Numbered from the stretch's first letter, positions 1 to 11,375 are shown. The stretch is 64,000 nt of DNA from Eunapius fragilis (GCA_963681505.1 OY811988.1:434001-498000); one strand, 5' to 3'. Notes: generated from the sequence alone by a model not told the origin. A program made the numbers and translations.

Positions 1-185
1 AACCCCCACCCCCCCCCCACCCCCCTCTCTCCTTAGTTGAGATCATATGTGTATTTGATCCATGGTCACATGTATCGCAGCTGATTTGTGTATGCCAGTT
101 TTGAGTGGACAATATCGTACAAGACCCTCTCAAATTTAGTTCCTTTTTCCACCAATTATTAACCTACTATTAAATTATTGAGTCC

Positions 186-980
186 CCAGGCCAATATACA
201 TTTGAACTGCATTCATTTGAAACATTGACCCTTTTGTAACAACAATGCGTAAAGCGGGGGGGGGGGGGGGCATTCCTGCCAATAACTACCGTAAAATTGT
301 AATTGAAGTACCAATGGATAGAGCAGCGTTCGCTGTTCACGCATATATCTGAAAATTGAGCGCTTGTTTCTAAACAACTAAGTTATAATAAAAATACGTT
401 CTGAAACTTTAACCTAAATTTTCAAAAAAGTATATTTATCATTTTTTTCCCCAAAGCGCACAAATTGTAGCATCTGTCCTTATTCAACGTGATTGGAAGT
501 AGTCAAGTCTGGATCTTTAGTACTTCCAGAGATATTAACTGGAATAGATAGTAAACACAGATTGTTTATTTTTCTATTTGGTAAGGGCACGCTACCTTCT
601 ACCACAATAATATATTCATGTGCTTGGTTTACACAGCTATACTTGGGTATGATAACAGAACGTGTAAACCAAGCATTGGTAGAATGTGGCATGCCCTTAA
701 CAATCCTGCCAAATAGAAACTAAATGATCTGTGTTTGCTCTCTATTCCAGTTAATATCTCTTAACTTATTTCCACCATAACTTTGTTGTTTAGAAAACAA
801 GCGCTCAAGTTTCAGATACACGCGTAAACAGCAAACGCTGCTCTATCCACTGGTACTTCAATTATTACCATTTGTTACAATTTTACGGTATTTATTGGCA
901 GGAACGCCGCTACTTTATGCACTGTTGTTACAAAGGGTCAAAGTTTCAAACGAATGCAGTTCAAAAGTATATTGGCCTGG
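186..980. repeat. Fold-back element, arms about 390 bp
   Basis: The left end CCAGGCCAATATAC returns in reverse complement at the right end (GTATATTGGCCTGG). Successive blocks match in mirror order, for example TTGTAACAACAATGCGTAAAG against CTTTATGCACTGTTGTTACA, and GCTTGGTTTACAC against GTGTAAACCAAGC near the centre at about 645. The whole unit can fold into one long imperfect hairpin, as in fold-back or MITE-like DNA elements. Open frames on both strands across the centre are by-products of the symmetry. Confidence 0.8.
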
Positions 981-1056
981 TGACTTGAGGGTTAGTAACT
1001 GGCAGAAAAGGTACTAAATTAGAAAGGGTCTTGCATAATTTTGAGTAACCTGATAT

Positions 1057-1745
1057 GATTGTACCCATATGTGGGCAAGGGGGAGGAGGATATGTGGGCA
1101 AGGGGGAGGAGGATATGTGGGCAAGGGATGGAGGAAGATATGTGGACAAGGGGGAGGAGGATATGTGGGCAAGGGGGAGGAGGATATGTGGACAAGGGGG
1201 AGGAGGATATGTGGGCAAGGGGGAGGATATGTGGACAAGGGGAGGAGGATATGTGGACAAGGGGGAGGAGGATATGTGGACAAGGGGGAGGAGGATATGT
1301 GGACAAGGGGGAGGAGGATATGTGGACAAGGGGGAGGAGGATATGTGGACAAGGGGGAGGAGGATATGTGGACAAGGGGAGGAGGATATGTGGACAAGGG
1401 GGAGGGGATATGTGGACAAGGGGGAGGAGGATATGTGGACAAGGGGAGGAGGATATGTGGACAAGGGGGAGGGGGATATGTGGACAAGGGGGGGGAGGAT
1501 ATGTGGGCAAGGGGAGGAGGATATGTGGGCAAGGGGGAGGAGGATATGTGGACAAGGGGGAGGAGGATATGTGGACAAGGGGAGGAGGATATGTGGACAA
1601 GGGGAGGAGGATATGTGGACAAGGGGGAGGGGGATATGTGGACAAGGGGGAGGAGGATATGTGGGCAAGGGGGAGGAGGATATGTGAACAAGGGGGAGGG
1701 GGATATGTGGACAAGGGGGAGGACAAGGGGGAGGAGGATATGTGC
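1057..1745. repeat. G-rich minisatellite, about 23-bp unit, about 30 copies
   Basis: A tandem array of the unit GATATGTGGACAAGGGGGAG with small length variants; GGACAAG and GGGCAAG versions interleave. All six frames stay open because the unit lacks stops, giving spurious glycine- or proline-rich frames. The plus strand is purine-rich with regularly spaced G-runs. Confidence 0.95.
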
Positions 1746-1794
1746 AAGCCTCATATATTGAATCTTGTTAATTTTAAATGATTAGTAAAACCGA

Positions 1795-2458
1795 GAGGGG
1801 GGGAGGGGGGGGGGGGGGGGGGGCAAAGAAATCTGTATGGACCCCATATGGACCCCATCATCCAATACTGTAGAGCTTGAAGAGAGGATTACGAATCTCC
1901 TTTTAAAATAAAAATCTGACTTAAGAAGAGAGGTTTAAAAACGAGGGCGTAGGGGGTACAACATATGCCCCTTACATTTTAGCATCTTTTTTGTTCCACT
2001 TCACGTGGGAGTCACACCGATTGATTCCTTGCAGTGAAAGTAACTCATTAGCACCCAAGTACAATTTGTAGACCCTCGCTAAAACCTAGAGCAATGTAGT
2101 TAACTTTTTAACCCGGCCGTTCCCGAGATACGTGTGGTAGGTTTAATTACCGGGTTAAAACATGCTCAAGGTTTTAGCGAGGGTTTACAAGTTGTACTTG
2201 GGTCCTGACTAGCTACTTTCATTGCGAGGAATCGATCGGTGTAAATCCCATGTGAATCTGAAGCAAAACAAAAAAGATAATAAAATGGAACCCCTATGGT
2301 ACCCCCTACGCCGTATTTTTAAAATCCCACGTATCTTTTCTCTTAAGTCAGATTTTTATTTTAAAAGCAGATTCATAATTCTCTCTTCAAGCTCTACAGT
2401 ATTGGACAATGGGGTCCATACAGATTTCTTTGCCCCCCCCCCCCCCCCCCCCCCCCCA
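1795..2458. repeat. Fold-back element with G/C-tract ends (copy 1)
   Basis: It starts with a G tract followed by CAAAGAAATCTGTATGGACC and ends with the reverse complement (GGTCCATACAGATTTCTTTG) followed by a C tract. Inner blocks also mirror each other, such as GTCAGATTTTTATTTTAAAA. A second copy lies at about 8967-9642 and a weaker relative near 39.2-39.4 kb, so this is a dispersed family with no recognisable protein. Confidence 0.8.
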
Positions 2459-2609
2459 AGCAAAGCTTGTAGAAATGAACTAATAGTTTATACCGACAGG
2501 ATCGAAGAGAAGACGTAACATATTGACAGGGGTAGCTAAGTCACTAGCCCCACATGCATCAATGTACATGCATGCATTCATCTATTATGCACTTGCAAGA
2601 GATGTTCAA

Positions 2610-2887
2610 AGAGGGATGAGTCTCATGTAGGTGCACAGTCATTAGAGGGATGTTTGTCCCATGTAGATCAGTCATTAGAGGGATGTTTGTCCCATGTAGT
2701 ACACATCGTTAGAGGGATGTTTGTCCCATGTAGGTTCACATCGTTAGAGGGATGTTTGTCCCATGTAGTACACAGTCATTAGAAGAGGGATGTTTGTCCC
2801 ATGTAGGTACACATCGTTAGAGGGATGTTTGTCCCATGTAGGTACACAGTCATTAGAGGGATGTTTGTCCCATGTAGGTACACAGTG
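2610..2887. repeat. Minisatellite, about 33-36-bp unit
   Basis: Seven to eight tandem copies of a unit containing GAGGGATGTTTGTCCCATGT followed by AGGTACACAGTCATTA variants. GGGATGTTTGTCCC within it is a short palindrome. No gene is evident. Confidence 0.9.
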
Positions 2888-2991
2888 CATCATCGGGCAG
2901 ACAGCCCACCTCAATGGATGAAGCCAGAAGAATGCATCAGCTGCAGAATGTATGTATGCAGGAGTGGGTGGGTGTTGACCATGCATGCAGT

Positions 2992-3049
2992 TGTGTGTGT
3001 GTGTGTGTGTGTGTGTGTTGTGTGTGTGTGTGTGTTGTGTGTGTATGGG
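2992..3049. repeat. (GT)n microsatellite
   Basis: GT dinucleotide run with two TT interruptions. Confidence 0.95.
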
Positions 3050-3837
3050 GGTAGCTGTGCAGTTTTTGTGTGTGCAAGTACATGCACATGTTGCACGACC
3101 ACACAACTGGTCAATATGCAGCTATCCTCTTCATAGCTAATGCACATACTAGTGCAGGTTGCACACCAATCCTGCTGCTGATGCTGGAATTAACATGCAC
3201 AGTGCAAATTAAATGGTGGATAGGTTATCCAGGCTATATAGCCCAAGGTGGACAAAGCTCATCAAGAGAACTGGAGGAGTGCACTTAGTGTGCAACTGCT
3301 CACACGGGTGCATACATTCAGTGTGCATTAGTATGCTATAATAAAATGTCTTTTAGGCCACTGACCTTCCATGTAGCCATGTAATTAATTGTTTGCCCAT
3401 AAGAGGAAGAGGACAGCCAGCTAGTCTATGCCTACCTTGCCACAGGTCCAGGTGTAAAAGGGTAAAGCCATGGGGCTGGTTGAGCTTTAAACAAAGCTTA
3501 CACATTATTGTTCATGATATACAGTGTTATCACTGAGTAATATCTACCATAAGATCCCAATTAAAACCCAGCAGCTTCTGTTTGGCAACACAAAACACTT
3601 GAGATTGATGCCAGGGTATGTCGTTACAGTGGTACTGCTTTTTTTTTTTTTGCGGGGGGAAGGGGGGGGGGGGGGGGGGGGGGATTCATGTTTGTCATCC
3701 CAAATTAATGACGCGGCATTGAATTGGTATTTTATGGTATGTTTAATCACTGTTTTAAGGTCAACTAATGTAAGGTCAGAGGATAAGCTTCAATATATTT
3801 GAACACGTTTGTGTCTGTGCGTATGTCTGTGTGAGCA
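3050..3837. other. Unassigned stretch with T/G homopolymer tract
   Basis: No supported gene. A T run followed by a long G run lies at about 3641-3683. Short open frames here have no recognisable motif. Confidence 0.6.
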
Positions 3838-4060
3838 CTTAAGCTTGGGTTTACAATGTGACACTCGCTGAATGTTGCGTCAGTGTCAGCGTCTTGCAAT
3901 TCATGATGCGGACGCTGGAATAGTCTGTTCCAGCGTCACATCACGTCACGTCACGTCGGCTGGGGCATACAATAATTGTTTACAATATGATGTTTCAGCG
4001 ACACTGATACTGATGCTGACGCAACTTTCAGCGAGCGTCACATTGTAAACCCAGCTTAAG
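3838..4060. repeat. Inverted-repeat element, 223 bp
   Basis: The left end CTTAAGCTTGGGTTTACAAT is mirrored by ATTGTAAACCCAGCTTAAG at the right end. Inner blocks around GACACTCGCTGAA and TTCAGCGAGCGTC also pair. This is a small hairpin MITE-like element. Confidence 0.8.
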
Positions 4061-4105
4061 TTTGAATTGGAGCCTGTATATGGTAGTTTCACGTTTCCTG
4101 TGACA

Positions 4106-4588
4106 ACCCGGGTGAAAAAATACACGTTGTAACGCGTTATAACGCATGAAAATGGGACATAAATAACGCCAAAACACGCGATTTTCAAGATGATTATCTC
4201 CTTGATTGTGCAATACAATAGAGTAGAATTTTGCCTATACACAAAGCGGTCCAGTGTGTATAAAGTTCCAAAGACTGGTTGGTTTGGCATGCATCGTTCC
4301 GAAGATATTCACATTCAAGTACGAACTTGATTTCGCGGGAAAGTATACAAAAGCCCGCGAAATTAAGCTAGTACATTGAATGTAAATATCATCGGAGCGA
4401 TGCATGCCAAACCAACCAGTCTTTGGAACTTTATACACACTGGACCGCTTTGTGTATAGGCAAAATTCTACTCTATTGTATTGCACAATCAAGGAGATAA
4501 TCATCTTGAAAATCGCGTGTTTTGGCGTTATTTATGTCCCATTTTCACGCGTTATAACGCGTTACAACGTGTATTTTTTCACCCGGGT
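4106..4588. repeat. Nearly perfect long palindrome (fold-back), 483 bp
   Basis: ACCCGGGTGAAAAAATACAC at the left is followed over about 230 bp by sequence returning in reverse complement up to GTGTATTTTTTCACCCGGGT at the right. By eye only occasional mismatches separate the arms, for example one A/G change in the first 60 bases. The loop lies near 4340-4370 (TTCGCGGGAAAGTATACAAA). High arm identity implies a recent origin or arm correction. Confidence 0.88.
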
Positions 4589-5138
4589 GGCAAACAGTTA
4601 AGCTACATCATACATCGTACATTACATGCAGCGTGATGCATGGTGTGCACCAGTGGTGATGGTGGTAATTGTGTTGCACAAGAATTAAGTCATAGACATT
4701 TAGTGTAAAGTATCGCTTATAAGCTAAGTCCACCCGCAGTGAAAAATAATGGGCTGTTTTGAAACGGCCGTATTTTCTTAATCTCAGACACTTCTGAATT
4801 TCTGTTTTAGAATCATGTACGGGTGCAATTTTATTTCCCAAACGACTGAACAAATTAGTAGGAAACATTTGCGGTTATAAAGTGATGCACATTTAAGCGA
4901 GAGCTATTAATTTCGTTGGTGGCTTATAAAGCAGTACATGCAACTTACATGTACGTCGATGGATGGTATTTACAGAACATCCTTATACATGTACTGAATC
5001 CCTATCAGTAGCAATGTGGTGTATCAAATCAACACACACAGTTTGCATACACTACAGTATGATGATGGTATATGTACTTACATGTGTGACCTTATTGGCA
5101 ATGTGGTCTTGAGTATGTTTCTGCCTCTGTGTGTTTAG
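4589..5138. other. Upstream region of gene H
   Basis: No exon or repeat that I can support. Any first exon or promoter of gene H should lie here or further upstream, but I see no clear signal. Confidence 0.4.
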
Positions 5139-8100
5139 GAAAATGAGGAATTAAAGTCTCAAGTTTCTTTGTTAAGAGCACAGGTTAGTTACATTCGGTG
5201 TTTATGTACATGTACACATATGTACAATGTGTTTTTAAGTTTCCATTCTATGCTGAATTTTAGAAAGTGTGCTTCTCCCTACATGTACGTCTTAAATGTG
5301 CATGTTGAAGTTACAAAGTACTGTACGGGTATCAGCACTGCCAAGTAGGTGCATATATCCAACTTTACCATGCAATAGTGCGATGTGGTGATCCAATTTA
5401 TCTTGTCAAAACTAAAATTGTCTTCCACACTGTACACAGATATGGTAGTACGTGTATACTGGTGTACAAGGAGGGTAATGTAATTACATATACTTGATTA
5501 TAGATTCAGGCTTATAAAGAAGACTTTGAAAATGAGAGAAAAGACAGAGCAGCTGCCAATGATAAGTTGACTGAGTTTAAGGAACAGCTCCAAGCTAAGG
5601 AGGGTGAACTTGCTGAGGTAAAATGTCAACTCCAGAACAGTGAAATGACAGTGATGCAGCTAGAAGGACTAACAATGGAACTAGTGGCAGCCAAAGAGGA
5701 TCGCATAGCAGTGAAGGTAGCCCAGGTGAAGCAGTACCAGTTCTACGTGCTTTATCTTATTAAAAACATGCACCCAATGTGTTTCTGATGTTTTTGTTAG
5801 CTGATTGGCATGAAATTTTGCGTACCAGAGATAATGGCAATTTCAAGCTAGTTACTACATGGATATGGCAATTATCTATTGTGGAAAGGGTGCAGTGGCT
5901 TGCAACTCCTAAGTACTTACCCAATTATGTTAGCAACACATTCTATGAATGATGTATATACACTTTCCTTTAACAATAGGTTGCAAGTTAAGGCGACCAT
6001 ACACTAGGCAACATGTTGCTTGCAACGCTATGGATTCCAGTAAAATATCAGTAAACTTATGTTTAAAATATTATTGCATTCACATTGAGTTGCACGCAAC
6101 ATTGGTGCCTAGTGTATGGTCGCTTTAAGAATGATATTTATATGTTTGCAACTGCCTACACATGTATGTAATCGTACAAGTGTGTTGATAAGTACATTTC
6201 TGCCTCTATATGTTTAGGAAGATGATGAGTTTGTTGCTGGGTTAAGAGCACAGGTTAGTTGTACTTTAATTGAATGTACATGTTGGTTATATACTTGGTG
6301 TTCATTGTACCTGTATAACTCTGTATAAATTTAGTATGCACAACTGCACTAATGAGCTGCACATTTGTCAAATGTATTGATAAAACAAAACACACATTTC
6401 GTGTTACTATGATTGCTGTACTGTGTGTGTGTGAGTGCTTCTCAAGCATAATGTAATACCAAGATATGAGGACTTTATTTTTACACCCTTTACTTGCATG
6501 TACAATGTACAGGTATCATGTCAGTGTTCAAAATAATGGCCGGACATCTATCAATTTCCGATCAATTTGCGCATATGACCGCGCAACTTGCATTAGAGCT
6601 GGTCATTTGGTTGGACCATTCCTTTGTGTTGCACTGTAGTATTAATAACATTGTAGTTATGATAGCAATTGTGATATGCATGATAACTTCTAACCACGTG
6701 GATTGTGACAACAGCTGTTAGCACACACATTAATTTGACCATATCAGCATATAAGATTATGACAGCACAGAGGAAGAGGAAATGGATATGCTCAAAAACT
6801 GGAATGACTGGATGGCTCCTTTACCTTCAGATAGTGACAACGATTAATTGTATCTAGATCTAGCATTTAACTTCACACCTTTTCTACAAACGTACATGTT
6901 TATACATGCATATACATATTAGGATGTCCGAACTAATCTGACAAATGTCCGCCCAAAGTTAATATTGGTCTGCCAAATGTCCGATCCTTATTTTGAGCAC
7001 TGCATGTTATCAGTATACTGGTGAACATGGCAGTATGGTACTATATAGTTTATCTGCATGTTGATTATAGATTCAGGCTTATAAAGAAGACTTTGAAAAT
7101 GAGAGAAAAGACAGAGCAGCTGCCAATGATAAGTTGACTGAGTGTAAGGAACAGCTCCAAGCTAAGGAGGGTGAACTTGCTGAGGTAAAACACCAACTCC
7201 AGAACTGTGAAATGAAAGTGAATCAGCTAGAAGGACTAGCAATGGATCTAGTGGCAGCCAAAGAAGAGATAGCAGTGAAGGTGGCCCAGGTGAAGCAGTA
7301 CCAGAAGCAGGTGGAGGCTTACAAACAACAGGTTTGTGGAATTGGTTAATTGTTGCAGGTGTGTTCGAACGACTGTAAATCAATTTTCGATTTTTTTTTT
7401 GGTGTGGTAAGAATTTTACCATGGTACCCACGAAATTAAGTTTATTATTAGTTTTCAACTTCACCTCACAGTTAACAGTTGTGATAACCCAATTTGTGAT
7501 ACACCTCTGGTGTATGTCAACCTGACCCCTAAAGTAACCATACTGATTCTACATGCATTGTGGGTTCAATGTGAGTTGTTGTTCCCATAGCAACAGTGGC
7601 CCTTGCTTATACAGGAGTATTTATAATGCCGCATATGAGTACTATTGGAGCTTTTGTAATGGTCCATTTATTCATCAAGGTACAGTTGAGTGGTTCAGGA
7701 CAATTGCAACAGCTGTACAGCCAGGAGAGGGAGACCAACATACATCTGATGAAAGAAATTGAGCAACTTAGGAAGAGACTTGAACATGCCTCTTTAGCTG
7801 GGAGAGAAATATATACGTGTACATGCAGGGTAAGCTGTATGTCCAGATGTGTGCATGCATGTGTGTGTGTGTGTGTGTCTGTGTGTGTGTGTGTGTGTGT
7901 GGATGGCGTTATGGTTGGTGGCAGGTGCATTTAGTATGAGTGTTTGAGCACATGCAAGCTTCGTAGTTAAGTTGCTTTTTTAAAACTAAGGCAAGTTATC
8001 TGCTGTGAATAGAGTTTAACATACTGCTTCATATATAAATGTATTTCTCAAAAGCTACCACCTTCCTTATGATGTTTCTAACGTTTTATGTAAGTGCTCT

Positions 8101-8534
8101 AATGCATTAACTTCCAGAGTCCCTCAGACCTCCCACCCCCAATTTGGCATGGATCATGGGCTTCAAAAGGTTACTATGAGCTTCTCATGCATGTGGGTGT
8201 GGTTTGATTGTCTCTATCCTCAAACCTAGCCAATTCACAACCCGCCCGCCATGTCCACGCCAACAGCCATGATGGCCTCCCAGAGCCAAATAGACCCAAT
8301 GTGCACCATCTCTGTAGTCCATTTGGTCACCTCCCGCCAAATGCCAGGGCAGTGCCACACCCCATGGCCCCCAGTGGGTACGGCAATGTGGAGGCCGATG
8401 GAACGATGTCATTGGCTGAAACCAATGCCCCCTTTGACACCAACCTGACCTGCCCAGTGTGTGGAAGGATGTTCAGGGTTGGAGAGATACAGATATATAG
8501 GCAGCATGTGGACCAGTGCCAGCATGCATTGTGA
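5139..8534 (+). CDS. Gene H: NEMO/optineurin-like ubiquitin adaptor (UBAN coiled coil + CCHC zinc finger), 5' end not found
   Basis: Predicted phase-0 exons: 5139-5183, 5504 to about 5725, 6218-6253, 7071-7331, 7680-7829, and a last exon starting between about 8118 and 8270 and ending at 8534. The joint LLRAQ | IQAYKEDFENERKDR reproduces the UBAN signature (aliphatic-rAQ then YxxDFxxERxxR) by which NEMO, ABINs and optineurin bind linear/K63 ubiquitin. The 25-residue module shared by the array follows, then a further coiled coil (LQQLYSQERETN), then a C-terminal finger LTCPVCGRMF...YRQHVDQC, CxxC-x14-H-x3-C. Exons 1-2 and 3-4 are a tandem duplication of the UBAN cassette. Reading the last exon from the best acceptor (8118) meets a TGA at 8205, so its true start is unresolved or the gene is damaged there. 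The family role, scaffolding of ubiquitin-dependent signalling, is inferred. Confidence 0.68.
5504..5786 (+). other. First UBAN-exon copy of gene H with altered 3' end
   Basis: Nearly identical to the exon at 7071-7331 through the UBAN part. The final module is cut: after GTGAAGCAGTACCAG the sequence diverges and the usual ending and donor are gone. An internal CAG|GTGAAG at 5725/5726 could serve as a phase-0 donor, giving a 74-codon exon; otherwise the frame runs to a TGA at 5786. It could be an alternative or dying exon. Confidence 0.55.
5990..6126. repeat. Hairpin MITE in gene H intron
   Basis: GGCGACCATACACTAGGCA at the left and TGCCTAGTGTATGGTCGC at the right are inverted repeats bounding about 137 bp. 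Confidence 0.75.
7861..7901. repeat. (GT)n microsatellite in gene H intron
   Basis: GT run with one CT interruption directly after the donor of the 7680-7829 exon. Confidence 0.85.
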
Positions 8535-8776
8535 TATCCATGGAGATGGTCCTGACCCCTCCCCCTTCTGATCTTGTTTATGTGTGTGCATGTATTTATG
8601 TGTGTCTTAAATGTTTATGTTTATTGTCTTGGAACTTTCCCAATAGTTTTTTAAATTCTAAACAAATATATATTTGTAACTTGCAAAAATACACACCTAC
8701 AGATGTGTGTACGCCTATCTTAGTGTATACCCATACATGCTGAAGCCAATGAATGTATGAACACAAACCATACTAT

Positions 8777-8961
8777 ACAAGTAATAAAAACATTCTCTAT
8801 ACGAGAAGGTTGGTGGTATATAGGAATCAAAGGTGACATGAGGTCTATTTCATTTTTCCTTTTCAATCAGAAACCTTGTTTCCTTGCTTTATACACCACC
8901 ATCACCTTTGATTCCTATATACCACCAACCTTCTCGTATAGAGAATGTTTTTATTACTTGT
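8777..8961. repeat. Inverted-repeat MITE (GGTGGTATATAGGA family)
   Basis: ACAAGTAATAAAAACATTCT at the left is mirrored by AGAATGTTTTTATTACTTGT at the right; the arms continue through GAAGGTTGGTGGTATATAGG. A full relative lies at 63024-63301, and single-arm copies lie near 37670, 47470 and 48385. Confidence 0.85.
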
Positions 8962-8966
8962 TTCCG

Positions 8967-8968
8967 AA

Positions 8969-9001
<33 letters not shown>

Positions 9002-9642
9002 GGGGGGGGGGGGGGGGGGTCAAAGAAATCTGTATGGACCCCATCGTCCAATACTGTAGAGCTTGAAGAGAGGATTACAAATCTGCTTTTAAAATAAAAA
9101 TCTGACTTAAGAGAAAAACATACGAGGGATTTAAAAACGAGGGCGTAGGGGGTACCACCTTAAGCCCCTTAATTTTTGTATCTTTTTTGTTTCGCTTCAG
9201 ATTCACATGGGATTCACATCGATCGATTCACCGCAGTGATAGTAGCTTGTTAGGACCGAAGTACAACGTGTAAACCCTCGCTAAATCCTTGAGCATGTTT
9301 TAACCCGGTAATTAAACCTACCACACGTATCTCGGGAACGGCCGAGTTAAAACGTTAACTACAGCGTTCTCAAATTGTTTGGGTGCTAATGAGTTACTTT
9401 CACTGCGAGGAATCGATCGATGTGACTTCCGCATGAATCTGAAGCGAAATAAAAAAGATACGAAAATGTAAGGGACGTGGCGTAGGTTGGTACCCCCTAC
9501 GTCCTCGTTTTTAAATCCCTCGTATGTTTTTCTCTTATAAGTCAGATTTTTATTTTAAAATGCAGATTTGTAATCCTCTCTTCAAGCTCTACAGTATTGG
9601 ACGATGGGGTACATACAGATTCCCCCTCCCCACCCCCTTGTT
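8967..9642. repeat. Fold-back element with G/C-tract ends (copy 2)
   Basis: It shares CAAAGAAATCTGTATGGACC and the inner mirrored blocks with the element at 1795-2458. The left G tract is about 50 bases. It abuts the 8777-8961 MITE. Confidence 0.8.
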
Positions 9643-9883
9643 TCCTAAATTTTTTCGGTGATTTTAGTATTGTATTTAGTTCTTGAAACTTAACGTCGTT
9701 TAGCTCTCCTCTTTTGAAGGCATTTTGAAGAAACAGCTTTGCTAGCCAAAAAGATGGTGAACAAAACCTACTGTTATAGCTGCTAAAATTCTAAATAAGC
9801 GTAATGTCGCCTTGGAAACGGTTAAATATGGCACTCCTTATTACGTAATGATCATGTATATCATGATACCTGAAGATGCAGGC
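9643..9883. other. Unassigned AT-rich spacer
   Basis: No gene seen. The block AAGGCATTTTGAAGAAACAG resembles part of a dispersed repeat also present near 18.2, 20.85 and 39.76 kb. Confidence 0.4.
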
Positions 9884-10144
9884 TAGGGTTGCCGCGATAT
9901 ATCCCGGTTAACGATATATCGCGGTTAAATTTGACTTACCGCGGTTACGGTTAACCGCGGTTATTTATAACTTTCACCGCGGTTAATGTATGCAATTTTA
10001 CACGAAGTATTAGCACGGTAATCACATTAAAAGGATAAAGAAAGCAATAATCAAGTCTCCACAAGAACTAGAACTGCAGTGGATGCTTATAACCACGTAG
10101 TTAAACTAGAAGCTTGGCGTTCTTACGGAGAAATATGTGCTTAC

Positions 10145-10465
10145 TTAAACGCGAGGGCAATTAATTCCACCTTTTCTTCTGTAAATGTTTTTGGCAACAG
10201 ACAATACCCTTTCTGAAGGAGCGGTGGAAGCAGGAATGGCTAAATACTTTTTAGCCAGCTTTGCCACGAGTGGATAAAGCATTTCACGTTCTTTCGACCA
10301 CCACAAGAGTGGGTTATCTTTTTTAAAGCCTGTTTCATCTTCTTTCATATACTTATCAAGTTCTTTGTCTACTTTTTTCTGTGCAATATTATCTTGCTGT
10401 TGACTGTTTTTTTGACCAAATAGTAAGTTAAAAGCTTGGCAACAGATTTGCACAAAGTGCTTCAA
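10145..10465 (-). pseudogene. hAT transposase C-terminal dimerisation domain fragment
   Basis: The reading frame contains NPLLWWSKERE, then YPLVAKLAKKYLAIPASTAP, SERVLSVAKNI and RRKGG. This is the classic hAT dimerisation block (W...YP.L...A...L.IPAS.A.SER.FS). Only the last ~100 residues of a normally 600-700-residue transposase are present, so it cannot be catalytic. Confidence 0.85.
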
Positions 10466-10659
10466 GTAATAGATGATCTGCTTGAATATGGTCGTGTCCT
10501 TTCAATCTGGAATTTTTTGCACAAAGGTGTCCATGTTACTCATTTGCCTCTTCTTAGCATCTGAAGGAGACTGCAGGGTGCTAGCTGTTAACTTTGCTAG
10601 AACTGGATGGTGTGGGATTGGGGATGGGATGCAGATTGGGCGAGTGCAAAAATACAATC

Positions 10660-10880
10660 CATGGTAAAACTTACTGGCCTTCATTTAAGGTATTCATAAT
10701 ACCATGCTGATGCTTCAAGTGATGCCTCATATTTGAAGTGGTATGAAACCCACTCGTTGCACTTGGTGCAAACCACCAGGGTTCATCAAGTAGCTGCTTG
10801 TGAATAGCAAAGAACTGCCACACTTCGCTTTTGTACTTGTTGCGGTCTACTTGTACGAGATCGATCCAAAATTGGCTTTT
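10660..10880 (-). pseudogene. BED-type zinc finger remnant of the same hAT element
   Basis: On the minus strand one frame reads SVWQFF ... TTSNMRHHLKHQHG and an adjacent frame supplies VVCTKCNEW. Together these are the pieces of a BED finger (VW..F, CxxC, T.N...HL..H) separated by a frameshift. In hAT elements the BED finger sits at the N terminus, which fits its place relative to 10145-10465. Confidence 0.55.
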
Positions 10881-10975
10881 TATTCGCTTTTCCCGAATAT
10901 GTAATATTTAACCGCGATTATTAACCGCGGTTAAACGTTGTAACCGCGAACGGTTAAATAACCGCGGCAACACTG

Positions 10976-11375
10976 CTTCCGGGAGCTAGCTCGAGATTCT
11001 AAAGCGATTGATATAACTCGCACTCTTTAAAACCATTGTTGAGAAGACGACGACGACGACGGAGAAAAATTGGCGTGGGGACAATGAAAGCACGAGCTTT
11101 TTTGTTCTTTTAAAGCAAACAGTTTGAAGACTGGAACAAAACATTAAAATGATCGTCTTGCCTTCTGTTTCGATAGCAAGAGCTAAGCTATCCTACGCGA
11201 GTTATACGCGGGTCGCGTTTTTTAATGACTTCATGATACCGCAGGATTCCTACTACACTGTATGTGGAACCTACCCCTTATACATAGATACTACACCAAT
11301 GTATTCAAAATTCTACTACACAACTTTTTTTTTGCATGTTATCATGACAGTTAGTTGCACAAATACTAATACTAA
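10976..11375. other. Unassigned stretch
   Basis: No supported gene; a short GAC trinucleotide run lies at about 11047-11060. Confidence 0.4.

Larger units (their letters stand above)
9884..10975 (-). mobile_element. Internally deleted hAT-type DNA transposon remnant
   Basis: The ends are inverted: TAGGGTTGCCGCG at the left and CGCGGCAACACTG at the right, extended by repeated GGTTAACCGCGG blocks. Inside, on the minus strand, are a broken BED-finger region and a hAT C-terminal dimerisation domain; the catalytic middle is missing. I found no convincing 8-bp target duplication. It is non-autonomous. Confidence 0.7.

Noticed and set aside
961..1781. Long open frames on both strands (Gly-rich and Pro-rich proteins of about 240 aa)
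   Set aside because: They arise from a stop-free minisatellite unit; all six frames are open and no flanking exons exist.
2610..2887. CRISPR-like repeat array
   Set aside because: Units are contiguous with no unique spacers, and the context is eukaryotic.
7162..7464. 100-codon minus-strand ORF opposite the gene H module exon
   Set aside because: Shadow of the conserved plus-strand exon; the same shadow appears at 19392-19643 and 48913-49236.
9884..10975. A single 8-bp target duplication around the hAT remnant
   Set aside because: The flanking 8-mers do not match, so I did not claim one.
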